From NCBI GenBank assembly GCA_015059715.1, contig SUZV01000012.1, positions 38,458 through 102,457 of the forward strand: a stretch of DNA of 64,000 nt. Reading direction: 5' to 3'. Below are positions 59,616-64,000 of this stretch, piece after piece. The notes under the pieces were generated by a model that had not been told where the DNA came from, searched no databases, and was given only the letters and a program-made list of their open reading frames with translations. This DNA is from Rikenellaceae bacterium. GTDB lineage: Bacteria > Bacteroidota > Bacteroidia > Bacteroidales > Rikenellaceae. The translations under genes and the position numbers were made by a program. How positions within the stretch are numbered: the first letter of the stretch is position 1; each line of letters starts with the position of its first letter.

Positions 59616-62333
59616 ATGCCTATGCGCCGTAAGATAATAACCCCTATCGTCGTCGTTGCGCTACTTTTTGGCGCACTATTCTATGCGGCCAGTGGTCGTA
59701 ACTATCGCTACAACATCAATGGCGAGAGCCTCTTTGCCGTGCCAAAAACAGAGGGTAGCTCGGAGAGACGTATGGTCGATATGGTGGCAGATGATAGCTA
59801 CCTTATAGACAAGGGTGACTCAACAATATTTATCTTAGTCGGCAACTTTGCAGCACATCACAACGGCACGGTAATACTCGCCGATAGTGCTGTGCGATAC
59901 TCGAATCAGAGCTTCGAGTGCTTCGGCAACGTCCTTATCAACCAGAACGACACCTATGCATATGGCGACCGCGCAGAGTATAACCGCGATAAAGCGACAG
60001 CAACGCTATACTCGGACCTTGTAAAGGTTGTAGATGGCGAGGCGGTGATGTATGCCTACAACTGCGTATTCAATACCGCAGAGGATATGGGCTATTTCTA
60101 CGATGGCTGCTACGTGGAGAAGGGTGATAACCTCCTTGAGGCCGAGCGTGGCTACTATAATACCAATACCCATGACCTTATAGCCGTCGAGGATGTGGAG
60201 ATGAGGGATGACACCTACCTAATGACGGGCGACTCGGTGATATTTAATACGGCGACCGAGGATGCCAAGTACTTTACGAATACCAATATCTGGAACGATA
60301 AGGATGAGTACCTCTTTGCTAACGAGGGTTCGTATACCAAGTCGCAAGACCGCCACCACCTAACACGCGATGCCTACCTGCTCTCTCCCGAGCGCGAGAT
60401 ATGGAGCGATACGATAGAGTACTTCCGCACCGAGGGTCACATTATCGGCAGGCGAAACATACAGATGGATGACACCACGCAAAAGGTCCTCGGCTTTGCC
60501 GACTATGCCGAGTGGTGGGACGAGCCAGGCAACGCACTCTTTACTCGTCGCCCATCGATGATAAACTACGACCCCGAGCAGCCCGATTCGCTATTCCTCT
60601 CGGCCGATACGCTCTGGCTATATACTATAGCTGTGCCACCCCCTACGACCGAGCGCGACACTTCGGCAATGGTGCAAGAGCAGATGTTGGACACCTTGTC
60701 GGATACTACAGACGACATAGCCGTAGATAGCTTGGCTAACGAGCAGCATAGTGTCGAGAGTATTGGTAAAGAGCGTAGTAGCGAGCACGTTGATGAGTTG
60801 CATGGCGAGGATATCGAGATGTCAAAGGGGCAGATACCTGCGAAGGGTGGCGTTGGCGAGAAAGGTCTTGCAACTGGAGATATCTCGCCCGACAAGCGAC
60901 GCTCGCGAGGCAGTACGGACGATGTAGCCCCTTCGCAGCGCGACACTCTTGCGGAGGGTGTTCCAAGTAGTGACGATATCGCAGACTTAGAGAGCAAAGC
61001 AGATGCTACGCCAGATACCGAGGAGGTTATGGCAGTAGATAGCTTAGCCTCAGACACTACAGCCGTCGATAGCATTAGCACTCTTACAGCAAAGCAGCTA
61101 CGCTACCGTGCAAAGCTCGAAAAGCGTCGTGTGCGCGACTCGGTACGCAGTGCTGAGCGTGCTGTGCGCGACTCGTTGAAGGCCATTAAGCAGGCCGAGA
61201 AGGACTCGATACAATATATACGCGATTCGCTACTCGATATTAAGCTCGACTCAATAATCGAGAAGCGTAGGGCTCGCAGCGCACAGCTTGCCGACGAGGA
61301 GGCAGCACGCCTTGCTCGCGTAAAGGCTAAGGCAGATGAGCGTTTCCGCCGTAAGGTAGACAGGGCCAAGGCACGCGCCCTGAAACGCGGAAAACCATAT
61401 ACTGGCCCAGAGTATATCGCAGATACCACAGCGACCGACACCCTCGCTGTAGACTCATTAAGCGCAGGAGCACGTGACACGATGCTTGTCGACAGCCTTG
61501 GCACAGATAGCTTGATGGCCGACAGCCTCATGCGCGACAGCATCGCCGAGAAGCCATTCCCCGAGGATAGCGTATATAAGATGATTAAGGCCTACCGCCG
61601 CGTCAAGATGTATCGCTCCGACTCGCAACTTGTGTGCGACTCGTTGGTGCTGATGAATACCGACTCGGTAATACGCCTATATATCGAGCCCGTAATGTGG
61701 AATGAAACAAACCAGATTACTGCCGACTCGATGGCGATATATACCGCAAACGAGCTGATATCCAAGGCACACTTTATGGGCGACCCGATTATGGGTATGG
61801 AGATAGATACGACATACTACAACCAGGTTAAGGGCAAGGATATGACGGCCCACTTTGCCGATGGCGTGGTATATCGTAATGATGTCGAGGGCAACGCCCA
61901 GACGATATACTATATGCAGAATGAGGATAGCCCCGAGGTTACAGGCTTGATGTATATCGAGAGCGCGAGCATCACCTTCTACCTACTCGATGGCGAGATT
62001 GATAAGATTACCTATAAGCAGAACCCTGCCTATGTCCTCTACCCTATGGATATGATTCCCGAGACACAGGAGCTTCGCCTTAAGGATTTCGAGTGGCACT
62101 ATGACCGTAGGCCGCTGCGCGATTCGGTATGCGACAGGACGATACGTCCTTCGCGCCGAAACGAGGTACTGACGAAGCAGAAGCCTCGCTTCCGCATTAC
62201 CGAGCGCATTAACTACGATCGTCGTCGCTTAGTTGAGAATGGCATGTGGGTGGATAGGCTGGATGAGCTAACCCCCGAGGTTATCGAGTGGCGTAATACA
62301 CGTACATCATATAATGCAGGCTCTACAAAGTAG
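59616..62333 (+). CDS. OstA-like (LptA-type) LPS transport protein with long disordered insert
   Basis: 905 residues from the ATG at 59616 (a TTG six codons earlier overlaps surA). Signal anchor (ITPIVVVALLFGALFYAASG). OstA-type beta repeats at about 50-300 (LVGNFAAHHNGTVILADSAV, GYFYDGCYVEKGDNLLEAER). Then a long acidic, Ser/Asp/Thr-rich low-complexity stretch (about 345-655, repeated DSLA/DTLAVDSL words) and a final OstA-like segment (about 670-830, VCDSLVLMNTDSVIRLYIEP). It probably forms part of the LPS bridge with LptD. The insert is unusually long. Confidence 0.88.
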   Translation: MPMRRKIITPIVVVALLFGALFYAASGRNYRYNINGESLFAVPKTEGSSERRMVDMVADDSYLIDKGDSTIFILVGNFAAHHNGTVILADSAVRYSNQSFECFGNVLINQNDTYAYGDRAEYNRDKATATLYSDLVKVVDGEAVMYAYNCVFNTAEDMGYFYDGCYVEKGDNLLEAERGYYNTNTHDLIAVEDVEMRDDTYLMTGDSVIFNTATEDAKYFTNTNIWNDKDEYLFANEGSYTKSQDRHHLTRDAYLLSPEREIWSDTIEYFRTEGHIIGRRNIQMDDTTQKVLGFADYAEWWDEPGNALFTRRPSMINYDPEQPDSLFLSADTLWLYTIAVPPPTTERDTSAMVQEQMLDTLSDTTDDIAVDSLANEQHSVESIGKERSSEHVDELHGEDIEMSKGQIPAKGGVGEKGLATGDISPDKRRSRGSTDDVAPSQRDTLAEGVPSSDDIADLESKADATPDTEEVMAVDSLASDTTAVDSISTLTAKQLRYRAKLEKRRVRDSVRSAERAVRDSLKAIKQAEKDSIQYIRDSLLDIKLDSIIEKRRARSAQLADEEAARLARVKAKADERFRRKVDRAKARALKRGKPYTGPEYIADTTATDTLAVDSLSAGARDTMLVDSLGTDSLMADSLMRDSIAEKPFPEDSVYKMIKAYRRVKMYRSDSQLVCDSLVLMNTDSVIRLYIEPVMWNETNQITADSMAIYTANELISKAHFMGDPIMGMEIDTTYYNQVKGKDMTAHFADGVVYRNDVEGNAQTIYYMQNEDSPEVTGLMYIESASITFYLLDGEIDKITYKQNPAYVLYPMDMIPETQELRLKDFEWHYDRRPLRDSVCDRTIRPSRRNEVLTKQKPRFRITERINYDRRRLVENGMWVDRLDELTPEVIEWRNTRTSYNAGSTK

Positions 62334-62417
62334 TCAAGCAACTGAAATAGAGCCTACAAACAATGACATTAAATCCTCGCCACCCTATAGCAGTGACCCT
62401 AAATCAAGCAAAAAACG

Positions 62418-63725
62418 ATGATGCGAATATTTTGTAGAGACATAACCATACTCCTTACACTACTCCTAACAACTATGTCGGCAGTGGCACAGGGACGTAA
62501 CAGAGTTCTTGATGAGCCACGCACTCGCCTGATACCTTACCATACGGAGGTTGCAGCTGCGGAGCATAGCCTCGAAAAGCAGCGTTATATGCAGCCAATA
62601 GAGGAGTGGAGCGTAGAGGGTAACACGCTTGCTGGTGAGTACACCTTCCCATTCTCGTGGCTGGAACGTCAAGTCTTTGTGCGCATAGAGGGTGTAAAGA
62701 GTGGCTATGAGCTGTATGTCAATGGCAAGCATGCTGGAGGCTCAACAAACGGCTATGCCGCCTCGGAGTATAACATCACCAAGCTCTCGCGCGAGGATAA
62801 GAATAGCTTAGAGCTTCGCCTTAATGGGGGCGATAGAATGGCAGCTATCGAGTGCTTCGAGAGCGGCGAATCGAAGCCTGTAGCCTATATAATATCGCAG
62901 CCACGTGTGCGCATGCGCGACGTGGCGTGGCGTGCCAATATGGGATTCGGAGGGGTAGTAAATGCCGACTTTAGTGTCGTTATGCAGAACGAGACCCTCG
63001 GTGAGAAGAGCTCGCGCATAGACTACGAAATCTTTATTAACGATACCCTGCGCCTTACGGGAGGACATAGAGATGTGACGCTCGGAATGTATGGTGTCGA
63101 CACTATGCGCTTTGGGGCTACGCTGTCCGATACGCTGTTGTGGCGCGGTGGCGAGCCACAGTCTATCATCTTGCGCCTTAAGAACCGCATAGCAGGCCGC
63201 GATGTAGAGTTTTACCAGTTCGATGTTGCACTGCGAGAACTTGAGTATGACGATGGCACGTTCTATATCAATGGCACCCCAGAGGAGATAGCGTGGTACG
63301 AAATGGCACCCTACTGCGGTGTTGAGGAGCTTGCTGAGGCCTATATGTCGGGAGTACGAGCTGTGCGCTTCACAGCGGGATGGGTATGCGAGGAGGTGCT
63401 CGACTACTGCGACACGCAGGGCATCTATGTCGCCATCACAGCCCCTATCAATAGCTCGCTGTCGGGCATGTCGCGCCGACGTGGTGGCAATCCCTCGAAT
63501 ATGCCTTCGTGGAGGGGTGAGTATATCGCTCGCGTTGTCAATATGATACATACTACGAAACGGCATCCGTCAGTTGTCGCCTACTTTTTGGCAGATGATA
63601 GTGCCAATGGGGTGTGCTTGTATGAGAGCTATTTGGCCGCTAAGCGCGTTGCTGGCGAGCGACCCGTATTCTATTTTGATGGTGGCGCGGAGTGGAATAG
63701 CGACCACACGCTAAAAAGTTTGTAA
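62418..63725 (+). CDS. GH2-fold protein lacking catalytic residues (pseudo-beta-galactosidase)
   Basis: 435 residues with a signal peptide (about 1-24). Sugar-binding jelly-roll domain (about 50-170, EGVKSGYELYVNGKHAGGST), an Ig-like domain (about 170-280) and the start of a TIM barrel. HPSVVAYFLADDSANG (383-398) aligns with the LacZ motif HPSVIxWSLGNExGxG. The acid/base Asn-Glu pair is replaced by Asp-Asp. The protein ends about 40 residues later, before the nucleophile region. It is therefore probably non-catalytic and may bind glycans. It is 84 nt after the OstA-like gene, likely in the same operon. Confidence 0.78.
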   Translation: MMRIFCRDITILLTLLLTTMSAVAQGRNRVLDEPRTRLIPYHTEVAAAEHSLEKQRYMQPIEEWSVEGNTLAGEYTFPFSWLERQVFVRIEGVKSGYELYVNGKHAGGSTNGYAASEYNITKLSREDKNSLELRLNGGDRMAAIECFESGESKPVAYIISQPRVRMRDVAWRANMGFGGVVNADFSVVMQNETLGEKSSRIDYEIFINDTLRLTGGHRDVTLGMYGVDTMRFGATLSDTLLWRGGEPQSIILRLKNRIAGRDVEFYQFDVALRELEYDDGTFYINGTPEEIAWYEMAPYCGVEELAEAYMSGVRAVRFTAGWVCEEVLDYCDTQGIYVAITAPINSSLSGMSRRRGGNPSNMPSWRGEYIARVVNMIHTTKRHPSVVAYFLADDSANGVCLYESYLAAKRVAGERPVFYFDGGAEWNSDHTLKSL

Positions 63726-63817
63726 AAATTATATCTGTGGTTAGTGGTGATTGATAGACAGTTAGCAATTGCCGACACAAAAAAGAGAGATTTTTAGAAA
63801 AAAAACTTTGCAAAAAG

Positions 63818-63849
63818 TTTGGTGAATTAGAAAAAGTGTTTTATCTTTG
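63818..63849 (+). promoter_or_regulatory. promoter of tRNA-Lys
   Basis: TTTG (63818-63821), 20 nt, TATCTTTG (63842-63849), about 26 nt before the tRNA. Confidence 0.8.
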
Positions 63850-63875
63850 CACTCGCAATCGAAAGGTTAGCAAAT

Positions 63876-63948
63876 GCCTCTTTAGCTCAGTTGGTAGAGC
63901 ACGACACTCTTAATGTTGGGGTCCAGGGTTCGAGCCCCTGAGGGGGTA
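63876..63948 (+). tRNA. tRNA-Lys (anticodon CTT)
   Basis: 73-nt cloverleaf: acceptor GCCTCTT against AGGGGGT with G-T wobbles, D arm GCTCAGTTGGTAGAGC, anticodon stem CGACA/TGTTG with loop CTCTTAA (anticodon CTT, codon AAG), and T arm with GGTTCGAGCCC. CCA is not encoded. A terminator follows within 10 nt, so it is a single-gene transcript. Confidence 0.95.
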
Positions 63949-63952
63949 CAGA

Positions 63953-63976
63953 AGCGAGAAACGAAAGTTTCTCGCT
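63953..63976 (+). terminator. terminator of tRNA-Lys
   Basis: AGCGAGAAAC pairs with GTTTCTCGCT around GAAA, then a T-run. Confidence 0.9.
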
Positions 63977-64000
63977 TTTTTGTTGTTGCTCAATGAGTTA

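Noticed and set aside
60566..61543. Antisense frames over the OstA-like gene
   Set aside because: They mirror the low-complexity Ser/Asp/Ala-rich region; the sense frame has the signal anchor and OstA repeats.

Overview
The window looks like a chromosomal segment of a Bacteroidales bacterium, most likely Rikenellaceae (Alistipes-like). The order is well supported; the genus is my guess. Evidence: promoters of the Bacteroidetes type (TAnnTTTG at -7, TTTG/TTG at -33) sit before many genes; there are no Shine-Dalgarno-driven starts; a MurF-alanine racemase fusion, DUF4988/DUF4923-type proteins and fimbrillin-like lipoproteins with a conserved lipobox signal are present. I see no phage, insertion sequence, transposase, CRISPR array or rRNA. 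One tRNA-Lys(CTT) lies at the right end.

Layout. 1-2.3 kb: a Mur-ligase-like gene cut by the window edge, an alpha/beta hydrolase, a degenerate lumazine-synthase-like gene and a membrane TPR protein. 2.3-10.1 kb: an accessory block between the TPR gene and recF. It holds a four-helix-bundle (23S-IVS-like) gene and three paralogous cassettes. Each cassette runs promoter, small ~50-residue peptide gene, exactly 14 nt, then a lipoprotein gene. The four-helix-bundle gene and each lipoprotein gene are followed by a terminator and a two-armed array of a degenerate 8-bp repeat around a conserved core. The small peptide genes are easily missed because they are only 48-51 codons. 10.1-11.5 kb: recF and a DciA-like DUF721 gene. 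11.7-16.5 kb: a large DUF4988 lipoprotein, ssb and lpxK. 16.7-19.2 kb: M23 endopeptidase lipoprotein, FMN-binding split-barrel protein and ispD. 19.3-25.7 kb: DUF4923-like protein, NAD synthetase, peptidase T and an OPT transporter. 26-30.4 kb: valS, rnhA, a flavin reductase and an unknown protein.

30.6-45.6 kb is a long minus-strand housekeeping run: rplT-rpmI; EEP phosphatase, rhomboid, mutL and a membrane protein; dnaJ-grpE, RsmI-like methylase, murF-alr, mutS2; MlaD and amidase. lptD diverges at 45.8 kb. 48.5-51.6 kb carries two HD-type alarmone-hydrolase-like proteins: an EVE/PUA-like-HD fusion and a RelA/SpoT homologue whose synthetase half looks degenerate. 51.9-56.9 kb has a lipoprotein, a threonine-aldolase-like enzyme, RdgB, a HAD hydrolase and a nitroreductase. 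57.1-63.7 kb is a probable envelope operon: PpiC-like lipoprotein, SurA-like chaperone, OstA-like protein and a GH2-fold protein lacking catalytic residues.

Envelope biogenesis is the dominant theme (LpxK, LptD, OstA-like, SurA, MlaD, amidase, M23, MurF-Alr). The most unusual DNA is the 2.3-10.1 kb block with its 8-mer arrays and small peptide genes. Also notable are a family of hairpins with a fixed apex and changing stems, a family of near-identical terminators, and a shared palindrome near the lpxK and HD-protein promoters.
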